A stretch of 64,000 nt of DNA, taken from assembly GCF_008086115.1 (NCBI RefSeq), contig NZ_VSIY01000009.1, forward strand, positions 238,440 through 302,439, read 5' to 3'. This stretch comes from Maritimibacter fusiformis (GTDB lineage: Bacteria; Pseudomonadota; Alphaproteobacteria; Rhodobacterales; Rhodobacteraceae). This document shows, in pieces, positions 8,534-18,700 of this stretch. A model generated the notes under the pieces. The model searched no databases. It worked only from the letters and a program-made list of their open reading frames with translations, and was not told the origin of the DNA. The position numbers were made by a program, and so were the translations under genes. How positions within the stretch are numbered: the first letter of the stretch is position 1; each line of letters opens with the position of its first letter.

Positions 8534-9295
8534 TCATGCGGCGAATTCGAAGAGGTTCTGGGTGGCGTTCAGCACCGCGCCTTTTGCCTTGGCGTGAAGG
8601 TATTCGCCCACGGTCGGAAAACCGTGCGTGTGGATGTGCTTGCTGAACGACACGATACCCAGTGAATAGACGACACCCGCGCGGCCCACGATAACGGGTG
8701 CCGCGATACTGGTGATGCCGGGGTCGATTTCCTCGTCGCAGATCGCGTAGCCGCGTTCGCGCGTCAGGGCGAGTTCGCGTTGGATCGCATCCTTGTCGAC
8801 CAGCGTCTTGTCGGTGAACGCCTCGAAGTCGTCACCCATGATCGCCGCCGCCTTCGCCTCCGGCAAGAACGCCAGGATTGCGCGCGAGGCCGAACACGCG
8901 TGGGCGGGGCGCACGCCGCTGCCGGGATGGACATAGCCCGATTTCGTATCGCAGGGCGCCACCGAATGCACGACCTCGACCGATGTGCCGTCAAGCCGCG
9001 CCAGGAACGCCGATGCCCCCCAGGTATTGGCGGTGCAGGCCAGGGTTTCCTGGAAACCGGCGATGATCTGGTTGGTGCTGGCCCCGGCGATCATCGTGCG
9101 CAGGAAGGCCGATGTCACCTCGATCGTGGCCCCGTCCGCCGAGCGGGACAGGACGTTTTCCTCTTCCAGCGACTTGATCAGGCGATAGACGCTGGCGCGC
9201 GGCACGCCGATCCGTTCCGCGATCTCGGTCGGGGTCAGGGGGCCTTCGGCCTTGGCGACGGCGCGAACGATGTTCAGCGCTCGGGTGACTGACAT
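8534..9295 (-). CDS. IclR-family transcriptional regulator
   Basis: 253-residue regulator: N-terminal winged helix-turn-helix (residues 1-60, with the recognition part IGVPRASVYRLIKSL) and C-terminal GAF-like effector domain. IclR proteins bind palindromic operators and respond to small organic molecules; the ligand here cannot be read from sequence. It is transcribed divergently from the copper ATPase gene and lies 133 bases upstream of norS on the same strand. A 17-bp inverted repeat sits 25 bases upstream of its start and is a candidate operator for itself and perhaps the divergent gene. Confidence 0.9.
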   Translation of the reverse strand: MSVTRALNIVRAVAKAEGPLTPTEIAERIGVPRASVYRLIKSLEEENVLSRSADGATIEVTSAFLRTMIAGASTNQIIAGFQETLACTANTWGASAFLARLDGTSVEVVHSVAPCDTKSGYVHPGSGVRPAHACSASRAILAFLPEAKAAAIMGDDFEAFTDKTLVDKDAIQRELALTRERGYAICDEEIDPGITSIAAPVIVGRAGVVYSLGIVSFSKHIHTHGFPTVGEYLHAKAKGAVLNATQNLFEFAA

Positions 9296-9320
9296 ATTCT
9301 CATCTCTTGCAATTCGTTAT

Positions 9321-9337
9321 CGTATGGTGATCATACG
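9321..9337. promoter_or_regulatory. Inverted repeat CGTATG-N5-CATACG, candidate IclR operator
   Basis: Perfect 6-bp arms with a 5-bp spacer (CGTATGGTGATCATACG) in the 86-bp divergent promoter region between the iclR-type gene and the copper ATPase gene. Size and position suit a regulator site. Which protein binds it is inference. Confidence 0.5.
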
Positions 9338-9381
9338 TATCTTGTTTACGTCAAATCAAGCTATTTGGTAGTGACTGACCC

Positions 9382-11754
9382 ATGACCTGCCAGCTTTGCG
9401 GATTACCTACACCATCGCCGCCCTTCGAGGCGGATGGAAAAATCTTCTGCTGCCCGGGTTGTCGTCAGGTTTTTCTGAGTTTTGGCGAGGATATCCTGGC
9501 CAATCGCAAGGCGACCGACCGCGCCGAGCCCGGCGAAAAGGTCGAGGGTGCCGAGGCGTTTCTGCGCATCGAGGGGATGCATTGTTCGTCCTGCGAAGTG
9601 CTTATCGACCACATGGCGGAAAGAATCGACGGCATTCACGAGGTGCGATCAAGCTACGCGACCTCGACGGCGCGGGTGAGCTATGACCCCGAAAAGGTCA
9701 ATGCCGCCGATCTGCCGGAACTGCTCAGCACGGCGGGCTACAAGGTGACGCCACGCTCGCAACCACGCGCGGCCCGCGACAGCAACCTTGCGCTCTTGCG
9801 GGTGGTCGCGGTCACGTCGCTGGCCTCCGTGGTGATGATGCTCAACCTGGCCTTTTTCTATCCCTCGCACCTGGGCCTGGTCGACGCCGCCGATCTGGAG
9901 CCGGTGCATTGGCTGGCCTATGTCGCGGCCCCGCTGGCCATCTTCGTGCTGACAAGCGTGATGGTCGGCTATGTCGGATTGCCGATCTACCGCGGTGCGC
10001 TCGTGGGGCTGCGTGCGGGCGTTCTGAACATGGACAACCTCTTGGCCATCGCGATCCTGTCCGCCTATGCCTATTCCTCGATCCAGTATTTCCGCGGCAA
10101 TCTGGACGAGTTGTATTTCGACGTTGCCGCCGCGATCCTGACGGTCGTGACCGTCGGGCGCTATTTCGAAGCCGGCGCGCGCGAGACCGCCTCGCACGAG
10201 CTCGAAGCGCTGATGGACGCCTGGACGCCGGTGGCCCGCGTCACCCGTGACGGTCGCCAGAAGATCGTGCCGCTGGACGAGTTGCACCCCGGCGAGCCGT
10301 TTTCGGTGGGACCGGGCGAGGCGATCCCACTGGACGGGATCATCCAGCGCGGCAGCGCCGCCGTGGATGCCTCGCTCCTGACCGGCGAGCCCTTCCCGGT
10401 CCGCCTTGGCGTCGGCGACCGCGCCCAGGGCGGGACCATCGTGGTCGAGGGCGAAATCACCCTGGTCGCGGATGCCGAGGCGGAAAGCCAGCTCGAAGCG
10501 CTCACCCGCATCCTGTGGGACGTGCAAAGCTCGACCGTCGGGGCGCGCGGCTTTGCCGACCGGGTGGCACGGGCCTTCGTGCCGGCGGTGCTGATGCTGG
10601 CGGCGACCGTGTCGATCTGGGTGTTCGCTTCGGGCGGCGGGCTGCGCGCGGCGGTGCTGATCGGGCTGACCACGCTGATCGTGTCCTGCCCCTGCACCTT
10701 CGGTCTGGCAACTCCACTGGCCACCGCCGCCGGTGTTTCGGCGGCGCTGAGGCGCGGCATCATCTTCACCAGTGCCGACATTTTCGACCGACCGCGCATG
10801 TTCGACACGATCATCTTCGACAAGACCGGCACGCTGTCCACGGGCGAGATGTCGGTGGTCAGCCATGTCGGCCCGCCCGAGGCGATTGCGCGGGCCGCCG
10901 CTGTCGAGCGGCGCTCGCGCCACCCCATCGCCGAAGCCATTGCCCGGCTGGACCAGTCGCTCGAAGCCACCGAGATCGAGCCGCACCCAGGCCGCGGCGT
11001 CGTCGCGTCGGTCGACGGCGTGCGCGTCGCGGTGGGAAGCCGGCAGTTGTTCGCCAACCTCGGCTGGGAGATCCCCGACGCGCTGCGCGCCGCGATTTCC
11101 GGCGACAAGCCCGGCGAGGATGTCGTGTCCTTCGTCGGCTGGGAGGGCCGCGCGCACGGCGCCTTCAAGACGCGCGATACCGAGCGGGCGGGCTGGCGCG
11201 ACATCGTCGAGCGGGCGCGCCGCAACACCCGTGTCGTGCTGCTGTCCGGGGCGGAACACGCGCATGGCTACGAGGATGCCTTTGACGAGGTGCATCTGGG
11301 CGTGCCGCCCGAGGCGAAGGCCGCCATCGTGCGCCACTACCGGGGCGAAGGGACCGTCGCGATGATCGGTGACGGCTCGAACGACGCCCCGGCACTGGCC
11401 GAGGCCGATCTGAGCGTCGCCTTCGGCACGCCGACCGCCCTGGCCGCCGAGGCCGCCGATATCGTCATTCCGGGCGATGACCTGAACTCGATCCCCGACG
11501 CGTTCATGCTCGCCGCAGTCACGCGCCGCCGGATCAAGCAGAACCTCGGCTGGGCATTGCTTTATAACGCGACCGCCATTCCGCTGGCCGTGCTGGGGCT
11601 GTTGAACCCGCTGTTCGCGGCGCTGGCCATGTCATCGAGCAGCCTGCTGGTGGTCTGGAATTCGACCCGCGGCCTGCCCAAGCCCGCGACGATCCTGACT
11701 GCCGAACCGCCCGCCGACTCCACCCGCAACAAGGCGAGACTCGCCCGGCTATAG
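9382..11754 (+). CDS. Copper-translocating P1B-type ATPase (CcoI/FixI/CopA-like)
   Basis: 790-residue inner-membrane ATPase. The N-terminus has a cysteine-rich metal-binding segment (Cys3, Cys6, and CCPGC at residues 23-27) as in CcoI/FixI proteins, then a heavy-metal-associated domain with GMHCSSC (residues 65-71). Later come TGEP (actuator, 334-337), the ion-selective CPC in membrane helix 6 (Cys436-Pro-Cys438), phosphoacceptor Asp480 in DKTGTL, the HP motif (RHPIAEAI), GDGSNDAP and the Cu(I) signature YN and MSSSS in the last helices. All catalytic residues are present. Its neighbours are a UreH-like membrane protein and a CuA enzyme, suggesting a role in supplying copper to respiratory enzymes rather than, or in addition to, detoxification. 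Confidence 0.9.
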   Translation: MTCQLCGLPTPSPPFEADGKIFCCPGCRQVFLSFGEDILANRKATDRAEPGEKVEGAEAFLRIEGMHCSSCEVLIDHMAERIDGIHEVRSSYATSTARVSYDPEKVNAADLPELLSTAGYKVTPRSQPRAARDSNLALLRVVAVTSLASVVMMLNLAFFYPSHLGLVDAADLEPVHWLAYVAAPLAIFVLTSVMVGYVGLPIYRGALVGLRAGVLNMDNLLAIAILSAYAYSSIQYFRGNLDELYFDVAAAILTVVTVGRYFEAGARETASHELEALMDAWTPVARVTRDGRQKIVPLDELHPGEPFSVGPGEAIPLDGIIQRGSAAVDASLLTGEPFPVRLGVGDRAQGGTIVVEGEITLVADAEAESQLEALTRILWDVQSSTVGARGFADRVARAFVPAVLMLAATVSIWVFASGGGLRAAVLIGLTTLIVSCPCTFGLATPLATAAGVSAALRRGIIFTSADIFDRPRMFDTIIFDKTGTLSTGEMSVVSHVGPPEAIARAAAVERRSRHPIAEAIARLDQSLEATEIEPHPGRGVVASVDGVRVAVGSRQLFANLGWEIPDALRAAISGDKPGEDVVSFVGWEGRAHGAFKTRDTERAGWRDIVERARRNTRVVLLSGAEHAHGYEDAFDEVHLGVPPEAKAAIVRHYRGEGTVAMIGDGSNDAPALAEADLSVAFGTPTALAAEAADIVIPGDDLNSIPDAFMLAAVTRRRIKQNLGWALLYNATAIPLAVLGLLNPLFAALAMSSSSLLVVWNSTRGLPKPATILTAEPPADSTRNKARLARL

Positions 11755-11775
11755 CCACGAAGGTAGCCCACCTGC

Positions 11776-12477
11776 ATGCAATTCGACCTCGCTACCGCGT
11801 TCATGATCGGTCTGTTCGGCCTGACCCATTGCCTGGGCATGTGCGGCGGCATCGTGGGCGCCCTGGATGTCGGCATCGACCCGAAACCGTTGCGCGCGGG
11901 CGGGCGCATGCGGTTTCACCTGAGCTACAACGCCGGCCGGATCACCAGCTATGCCTTTGCCGGTGTGATCGCGGGTCTGCTCGGTGCGCTCGCGGCCACG
12001 GCCAGCTACGGAAACGCGCTGCCGATCGGTCGGATGATCGCCGGGTTGATGATGATCGCGCTGGGGCTCTACCTGGCGGGCTGGTGGCGGGCGATCACCG
12101 TGCTGGAAAAGGGCGGACAGAGCCTGTGGAACAGGATCGAGCCGCTGGGTCGCGGCTTCCTGCCGGTCACATCGACGGTGCAGGCCTTCGGGCTTGGGCT
12201 GATCTGGGGCTGGCTTCCCTGCGGGCTGGTCTATTCGGCGCTGGCCCTAGCCATGGCCTCGGCGTCACCTTTCAGCGGCGCCCTGATCATGGCCGCCTTC
12301 GGCCTTGGCACATTGCCCGCGCTCCTGTCCTTCGGCACCTTCGCAGGCGCACTGCGCAAATGGGTGCGCCACCCCTTGCTCCGTCAGGCGAGCGGCCTGC
12401 TGATCGTTCTGTTCGGGATCTATACCGTCGTGATGGCACTGCAGGGCCAGGCGCATGGTCATGCACCCGGACACTGA
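11776..12477 (+). CDS. UreH/DsbD-like (SafE-family) membrane protein
   Basis: 233-residue polytopic protein with about six membrane segments and the paired family motifs HCLGMCGG near residue 17 and WGWLPCGLVYS near residue 140. Both contain a conserved cysteine inside the membrane. The C-terminus is histidine rich (HGHAPGH). Relatives are encoded beside ccoGHIS or copper ATPases and are thought to help copper delivery or thiol transfer during cbb3 oxidase assembly. It begins 21 bases after the copper ATPase stop, so they share a transcript. Confidence 0.8.
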   Translation: MQFDLATAFMIGLFGLTHCLGMCGGIVGALDVGIDPKPLRAGGRMRFHLSYNAGRITSYAFAGVIAGLLGALAATASYGNALPIGRMIAGLMMIALGLYLAGWWRAITVLEKGGQSLWNRIEPLGRGFLPVTSTVQAFGLGLIWGWLPCGLVYSALALAMASASPFSGALIMAAFGLGTLPALLSFGTFAGALRKWVRHPLLRQASGLLIVLFGIYTVVMALQGQAHGHAPGH

Positions 12478-12493
12478 CGGCTGAGCAATACGG

Positions 12494-12511
12494 CCATACG
12501 TCTCCGTATGG
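12494..12511. terminator. Hairpin CCATACG-TCTC-CGTATGG with short T-run
   Basis: Seven-bp perfect arms around a TCTC loop, 16 bases after the upstream stop and followed by GTTTT. It can act as a weak intrinsic terminator of the copper operon or as an operator for the ArsR gene 130 bases downstream. The sequence does not decide between them. Confidence 0.5.
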
Positions 12512-12642
12512 GTTTTCGCCGCGCGGGTGGATCGCTTGCCGCGCCGAACTCGCGCCCCTGGCCACCTGCACGCGGTCGCGAAAACCCATTGCACACACGC
12601 CTTTGACCGTCTATCGACGATTGACGAAAAGAGGGGCTGCGG

Positions 12643-12966
12643 ATGCGCGATACAGATGAAGACATCGCTGAACTGGCACGGGCGCTGGCGCATCCGGCCC
12701 GCCTGCGCATCCTTCGCCTTCTGCTGGCCACCCCCGGCTGCATCGGCGGCGATATCGTTGCGGCGGTTGGTCTGGCCCAATCCACGGTGTCCGAGCATCT
12801 GCGCATCCTCAAGGCCGCAGGCGTCATCACCGGCGAGATCTCGGGCCCGCGCATCTGCTATGCGCTGAACCCCGCCGCGCTGGCACCGCTGGTCGCATTC
12901 ATCGATACGCTGGCCCCGCCCGCCGGGGATGCCTGTCACGTGCCGGATGAAAGGGACACCGCATGA
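12643..12966 (+). CDS. arsR: ArsR/SmtB-family arsenic-type repressor
   Basis: 107-residue winged helix protein with the typical [14 protein letters not shown] opening and the recognition segment [13 protein letters not shown]. Cysteines at residues 33, 72 and 98 are candidates for As(III) binding, though the canonical CxC of E. coli ArsR in the recognition region is absent. Its stop overlaps the start of the Acr3 gene by four bases, so it very likely represses that transporter and is released by arsenite. Confidence 0.87.
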   Translation: MRDTDEDIAELARALAHPARLRILRLLLATPGCIGGDIVAAVGLAQSTVSEHLRILKAAGVITGEISGPRICYALNPAALAPLVAFIDTLAPPAGDACHVPDERDTA

Positions 12967-13982
12967 GCCTGTTCGAACGCTGGCTGAGCCTTTGGGTCGG
13001 GTTGTGCATCGTGGCCGGGCTGGCTCTCGGCTCCCTCGCCCCCGGCGTGTTCGGCGCGCTGGCCGGGCTGGAATACGCATCGGTCAACCTTGTCGTCGCC
13101 GTCCTGATCTGGGCGATGGTCTATCCGATGATGATCGCCGTCGATTTCAGCTCATTGAAATCCGTCGGACAGCGCCCCAAGGGTCTGATCATCACGCTGG
13201 TGATCAACTGGCTGGTCAAGCCGTTCACGATGGCCGCGCTTGCGGTCCTGTTCTTCGACCATGTCTTTGCCGGGCTGATCGACCCCGAGCGCGCACCCGA
13301 ATACATCGCGGGGCTGATCATCCTGGGGGCCGCCCCCTGCACGGCGATGGTTTTCGTCTGGTCGCAATTGACCCGGGGCGATCCGAACTACACGCTGGTG
13401 CAGGTCTCGGTGAACGACCTGATCATGGTGGTGGCCTTCGCGCCGATCGTGGCCTTTCTGCTGGGCGTCACCGACATCAGCGTGCCGTGGGAGACGCTGA
13501 TCCTGTCGGTCGCGCTTTATGTCGTCATTCCGCTGATCGCGGGGGCGCTCACCCGGCGCGCGCTGATCGCACGGGGTGGCGAGGCGGCGGTGGCGGCGTT
13601 CACCGCGCGGATCAAGCCGGCCTCGATCGTCGGGCTCCTGCTGACCGTGGTGCTCCTGTTCGGTTTCCAGGGGCCGGTGATCCTCGCACAACCGATCCTG
13701 ATCGCGCTGATCGCGGCGCCGATCCTGGTCCAGTCCTACGGCATCTTCGCCATCGCCTACGCCTGGGCCTGGGCCTGGCGGGTGCCGCACAAGGTCGCCG
13801 CCCCCTGCGCGTTGATCGGCACGTCGAATTTCTTTGAACTGGCGGTGGCGGTGGCGATCGGGTTGTTCGGGCTGAACTCCGGCGCGGCGCTGGCCACCGT
13901 GGTCGGCGTGCTGGTCGAGGTGCCGGTGATGCTGAGCCTCGTCGCCATCGCGAACCGGACACGGGCGCGGTTCCCGGGCTGA
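12963..13982 (+). CDS. acr3: ACR3-family arsenite efflux transporter
   Basis: 339-residue membrane protein with about ten transmembrane helices. The conserved cysteine of helix 4 essential in ACR3 transporters is present (GAAPCTAMV, Cys126), as is the [11 protein letters not shown] segment in helix 9. It exports As(III) using the proton motive force. It is coupled to arsR through an ATGA overlap. No arsenate reductase gene is seen next to it, so cells would depend on one elsewhere. Confidence 0.92.
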   Translation: MSLFERWLSLWVGLCIVAGLALGSLAPGVFGALAGLEYASVNLVVAVLIWAMVYPMMIAVDFSSLKSVGQRPKGLIITLVINWLVKPFTMAALAVLFFDHVFAGLIDPERAPEYIAGLIILGAAPCTAMVFVWSQLTRGDPNYTLVQVSVNDLIMVVAFAPIVAFLLGVTDISVPWETLILSVALYVVIPLIAGALTRRALIARGGEAAVAAFTARIKPASIVGLLLTVVLLFGFQGPVILAQPILIALIAAPILVQSYGIFAIAYAWAWAWRVPHKVAAPCALIGTSNFFELAVAVAIGLFGLNSGAALATVVGVLVEVPVMLSLVAIANRTRARFPG

Positions 13983-13998
13983 CCCCCGGTCGTGCCCG

Positions 13999-14721
13999 TC
14001 AGGTGACCTTGAGGTTGGAAATCCGGTTGGACAGGGTGGCGAAGGACGCGTAGCCGACCGAGATTTCGTGCAGACCCGCCGTGGTCTGCAGCATCACGGT
14101 CGGAAACCCCCGCACCCCCAACTGCCGGGCAAGCTGGAACTCGCGCTGCGTGGCGGCGACGGCCTCGGGGCTGGAAAAGCTCTTTTCGAACTCTGCCGGA
14201 TCGAGGCCCGTGGCGGTGCAGATATCGCGGTAAAAGCCCGGTTCCTTGGGGTCTTCGCCCTCGACATAGATCTTGCGCTGAACCGCCGCGAAAAAGGCCA
14301 GCTCCCGGTGGCTCGCGTCGGGTGCCTCGCCGAAAAGCTCTCGGGCCGTCACAACAGCGCGGCAGGCGGGTTCGGTGTCATAGGAGAACGCCGAGCGCTC
14401 CAGCAGGCGAAAGCCGAAAGGCTGGCCGGTCCGCGCCGCGATATGCGTCCATTCCTGCCTGAGAAAGTCACGAAAGGCGGCGTTCCAGGGATCTCCACCC
14501 CCGGCCCGCAACCCGCCCATCACGAGGCGAAAGCCCAACCCCTGCTCGACACAATGCGCGGCCAGGACCTCGATTTCCGGCGACATGCCCCAGCACCAGG
14601 AACACATCGGATCGCCAACGTAGTAGACCTGCGCCTGCGTGCTGGTGGCCGTCTCGTCGCGCGCGGTCTCGGCATCCGGCAGAAGGCAGGCTCCGGTCTC
14701 CGGATCACATTCCATGCTCAT
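13999..14721 (-). CDS. DsbA-family thioredoxin-like protein (FrnE-like)
   Basis: 240-residue protein of the DsbA/FrnE group with the redox motif CSWC (Cys40-Cys43) at the start of the thioredoxin fold and the cis-proline region GFPTVML near residue 205. No signal peptide is evident, so it is probably cytoplasmic, as FrnE-like proteins are. An N-terminal segment has further cysteines at 5 and 12. It converges on the acr3 gene with 16 bases between stops; a link to arsenic or thiol stress is plausible but only contextual. Confidence 0.85.
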   Translation of the reverse strand: MSMECDPETGACLLPDAETARDETATSTQAQVYYVGDPMCSWCWGMSPEIEVLAAHCVEQGLGFRLVMGGLRAGGGDPWNAAFRDFLRQEWTHIAARTGQPFGFRLLERSAFSYDTEPACRAVVTARELFGEAPDASHRELAFFAAVQRKIYVEGEDPKEPGFYRDICTATGLDPAEFEKSFSSPEAVAATQREFQLARQLGVRGFPTVMLQTTAGLHEISVGYASFATLSNRISNLKVT

Positions 14722-14891
14722 GGGCTTGTTCCTTCGCTGGGTTGGGTGGTGTCAAGCTGCTTTGTCAGCACCATGCCTGACTCCTGGCGGCGGCGTCTGC
14801 CCGCATTGTATCCGATCCGGCAGGCGAAAGCCCAGAGGCGGATCGCTTCACGCAAGGGCCGATCGTTATCCGTCGCGGCAGGCAACAAAGG

Positions 14892-14905
14892 CGGATATAT
14901 ATCCG
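14892..14905. promoter_or_regulatory. 14-bp perfect palindrome CGGATATATATCCG
   Basis: Lies in the 304-bp region between the divergently oriented DsbA-like and DUF924 genes, which otherwise shows nothing recognisable. AT-rich centre and full symmetry suggest a protein-binding site, but no cognate regulator is adjacent. Confidence 0.3.
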
Positions 14906-15025
14906 GTCGACGTGGGGTCATGCTGCGAGGCGCATCGTGCGGGAAGAAAGCCGGTCTTCCGCCTTGCAAACCACACCCGAACGGCAAGGATGAGACCGAA
15001 CCGGTATTGCGAAAGGCGAGTTGGC

Positions 15026-15673
15026 ATGACAGCGCCAGAAGACCGTCGGGAATGGGACGATGTTCTCGAGTTCTGGTTTCCCGAGGGCCGCTTTTTGAGC
15101 GTCGAGGCGCAGGTTCACCACGCCCATTGGCGATGGCGGATGCAGGGCGGCGCGGATGATGAGATCATCGCGCGGTTCTCCGACCTCACCGACAGGGCGG
15201 CACAGGCCGGGCTTGAGCACTGGGCGCTGGACCCGCACGGACGCCTCGCCCTGATCATCGTTCTCGACCAGTTTTCCCGCTCGGTCTGGCGCGACGATGC
15301 GCGCGCGTTCGCGCAGGATACTCATGCGCTGTCGCTGGTGATGGATGGGCTTTCGAACGGCCACTATTCCGCGCTCGAGATGCCCTGGTTCCAGATCGTC
15401 TTCGGCCTGCCATTGGGCCATTGCGAAGGCCCCGACCATCTGCAGCGCATCGACCTGCTGATCCGCCTGCGAGAAGACATTGCCGCCAGCGCGCCCACCG
15501 CCTTGCGGGCGATCTATTCCTCGCTGGCCGACCAGGCCCGCGACGTTCGCAAGGTCATTGCCGCGTTCGGCCGGCATCCGCATCGCAATGAAATCCTGAA
15601 CCGCAAATCGACCGCCGCCGAGCAAGCATACATCACCGAAGGTCAGTTCCCGCACAAGAAGGCGTTTCGGTAA
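15026..15673 (+). CDS. DUF924-family protein
   Basis: 215-residue protein of the DUF924 family (alpha-helical, TPR-like fold), recognised from VLEFWFPEG at the N-terminus, the LIIVLDQFSRSVWR segment and the later LPLGHCEG region. Biochemical role is unknown. I chose the ATG at 15026 because homology starts there; the open frame upstream is unrelated in character. It stands alone, converging on tamB with a 58-bp gap. Confidence 0.85.
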   Translation: MTAPEDRREWDDVLEFWFPEGRFLSVEAQVHHAHWRWRMQGGADDEIIARFSDLTDRAAQAGLEHWALDPHGRLALIIVLDQFSRSVWRDDARAFAQDTHALSLVMDGLSNGHYSALEMPWFQIVFGLPLGHCEGPDHLQRIDLLIRLREDIAASAPTALRAIYSSLADQARDVRKVIAAFGRHPHRNEILNRKSTAAEQAYITEGQFPHKKAFR

Positions 15674-15731
15674 GGATCTGCCCCCGGAATCCACCAAGCG
15701 CGTCGATACCCCGTCGCTGGCCGTGCTGCGC

Positions 15732-18700
15732 TCAGTAGTCCTTCTCGTAGAAGATGCCGATGCCGGTGTCGCCGTCCGAGGTCACCCCCCCACGCGCGGT
15801 GATGTTCGGCGTGATCGACAGGTTCAGGTTGATCTCGGATCGGCCATCCGCGCCGACGGTGACATCGGTGTAGATATTGTCGGTAATGTAGGTTCCGGCG
15901 CGCACCGCAACCTCGCCCTCGGCATCGGTTGTCACATCGAGATCATCAAGACCGAGACTGTCGCGCAAGCGACCGATCACGCCGGCCCCGCCTTTCCCGG
16001 ACAAGGTGGCCACCGCCGACGCGAGGTTGAGCGCCTGGAACGCCGAAATCTGGTCGAGCCCGCGTCCGAACACCAGCCGCGCGAGGATTTCGTCCTCGGG
16101 CAGGTCGGGTGTCGAGGTGAAGGTCACGTTCGGGTCCGAGGCCAGCCCCTCCAGCGTGATGCGCACCACCACGTCGTCGGCGCGGGTTTCGGCCACCAGC
16201 CGGATGAACGGGTCAAGGCTGCCCTGAAGCGTGGCGGTGCCCTCGGTCAGTTCAAGCCGATTGCCCAGGAGATCGAGGCGCCCCCGGATCAGGTGAAAGC
16301 CGCCGTCGGTGATCATGTTCTGCGTCGTCCCGCCAAGGTGCAACACCCCGCCCATTTCCGCGTCAAGCCCGCGCCCGCGCAGGAAAACCCGGGAAGGCGC
16401 GGACAGCATGATGTCGAGCGCGTAGGATCTGCCGCCATTGCCCGATTGCCCATTGGTCAGACCGGCGCGCTGGCGCGTCACCGCCACCGCGGCTGGCGCG
16501 GCGATATGCTGCAGCCCTGGCAACCCGCCATCGACGCCGAAACCGGTTTCCGGCACGCGCAGTTCAATGGTGCCGAAGGCGATCCGGCCCGACAGGGTCG
16601 CGCCGCCGGTCAGCGGCCCCGCGATGGTGACGGTCCCGTTCGCCACCGTGTCATAGAGCGCCGGGTCCGTCAGCCCGACCGCCTCGGCGCGCACTGCGAG
16701 GTCGGCATTGTATGGCGCACTCAGCGATATCGGCCCGGTGATGGTGATCCGCCCCCCCGACGAGACGTTCGCGGCGGCGTCAATCGTTGCCTGCGCACCT
16801 GAAATGCGCGCGGTGGCCGAAATCGGTTCCAGCGCGATCCGCAAGGCGGGCACCGCGAGGCGGCCATCGTCGGTGCTGACGGTGCCCGACAATGACGCCA
16901 GCGCGAAGGGGCCGTTCAGATCGAGGTCGAACCGCGCCATGCCGGCGGCCTGTTGCGGTGCGATGAATGCGTTGGCCAACGCCAGCGGCGCGCGACCCGA
17001 CAGCGCCAGCGTCGCGCGGGAAACGTCCGACGCGATCTGCCCCGAGGCGCGAACTTCGGTGCCGCCGGGGCCGGCGCCGGTTGCAGAAACCTCCCAGCCG
17101 GTGCCATTCAGCACCGCGCTGCCTTCGCCTGTGAACGCCCCCGTAAGACGCGGCACCACCAGCCCCAGATCGCGCAAGCGGGCGCGCGCATTCACGCGCT
17201 GCTCGGAGTCGGTGCTGGCGTCGGTCAGGCTGGCGGTGAGTTCCGGCGTCTCGACCACCAGCCGTTCGATGCGCAGATCGCCGTCGCCGTCACGGGCAAT
17301 GGAGAAATCCGCGCGGCTCGCCCCGCCTGTCAGCCGGTCAAGGTCGCCAAGGCCGAAGCGGAGGTCTTGTCCATCCGCCAGCCCTTCGAGCGTGAAGGCG
17401 CCGCTGTCAGGCGCGAATGTCCCGCTCGCGGTCACGCTCGCCCCGCCGGAAAGCGCCCGCCCGGCAAGCCCGCCATAGGGCGCCAGACTGCCGACGCGCG
17501 CGTCGATCTCGCCGCTCATCGTGATGGGGTCGGATCGCGCCGTCACGACCACGCCGTTCAGGCGCGCCGTGGTGTCGCCCGGCGCGGTGGCGTCCAGCAC
17601 CACCTGCCAGCTCTCGCCGGTTTGGTGCGCGGTTCCGTCCAGCGTGAGCGCGCCGGTCAGATCGTCGTGCAGCACTCGCGCATCGGGCACCTCGACATGC
17701 GCCTCGACCCGGCTGGCGTCGGGCGCGAGTGTCGCGGTGCCGCGCGCCGAGGCTCCTGCTGCGGCGATGGCAAAACGCTCGATCCTGGTCGCAGTCTCGT
17801 CGCGGGCGGCGGCGATGGACAAGGTGCTGGCCCCGGCGAAAGGCTGGTCGAACCACGGCTGTCCGATGGCCAGATCCTTGCCACTGCCCTCGATGGTCAG
17901 GTCGAACGGCCCGCCCGGAACCGCCATGTCGCCCGCGATCCGAAGCCGCGCGGCCCCGCCCAGCGCCTTCCCGGCAAGGCCGGAAAAGCGCGACAGATCC
18001 CGTGCGTTGACCGCAAGGTCGCCGCTGGCGACCAGATCGAGCTTGCTCCAGTCGGCGCGCAGAGTCGTCGCCCCGGCAAGGTCGTAGTCGGTTCCGGCCA
18101 GGCTGATGTCACTCAGCCGGAGCGGCGCGGATTCCTCGCGCGCGAAGTCCAGCCCACCAGCGAGCGTTGGGCCGAGGGCCGCGGCGAGATCGGCGTCGCT
18201 CGGGGCGATGCCGGTTGCGGTGAAATCGAGACGTCCGGCGATGCGCGGCACCTGGTCGTCTTCGCCCGGATAGAGCGTCCCTGCCCCGTCTATCCTGGCC
18301 GAGGCAAGCGCCAGATCATCGCGCGCGACTCCGTTGACAACCAGCGTGCCGGTCCAGCCGGCGCCGCGCGCCTTGTCGTAGTCGAACGCGACCTCGGCCC
18401 GATCCACGCGCGTTGGGGTGCCGCCCAGCGGCAGCAGCACCGGCGCGCCATCGGCGGCGGCGATGGTGCCCGACAGGCTGGCCCGCTCGATCCAGCCCTT
18501 CGGGTTGAGGCTGCCAGATCCAGCAAGCGCCAACGCCTCGGTCGCGATCTCGAAATCCTCGATATCAAGCCGCCCGTCGGGGTGCCGTTCGCCCGCAAGC
18601 GCGAGCCGCACGTCGGTGCCGAAAAAGCGGCCATACTCCCCGGCGAAGAGCGGGCTTGGGTCGCCCGCAAGGTCGGCGCGAAACCCCAGGGCGGCGTCGG

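Noticed and set aside
9341..9360. TTGTTTACGTCAA as an FNR site before the copper ATPase
   Set aside because: Spacing is one base short and the left half is imperfect.
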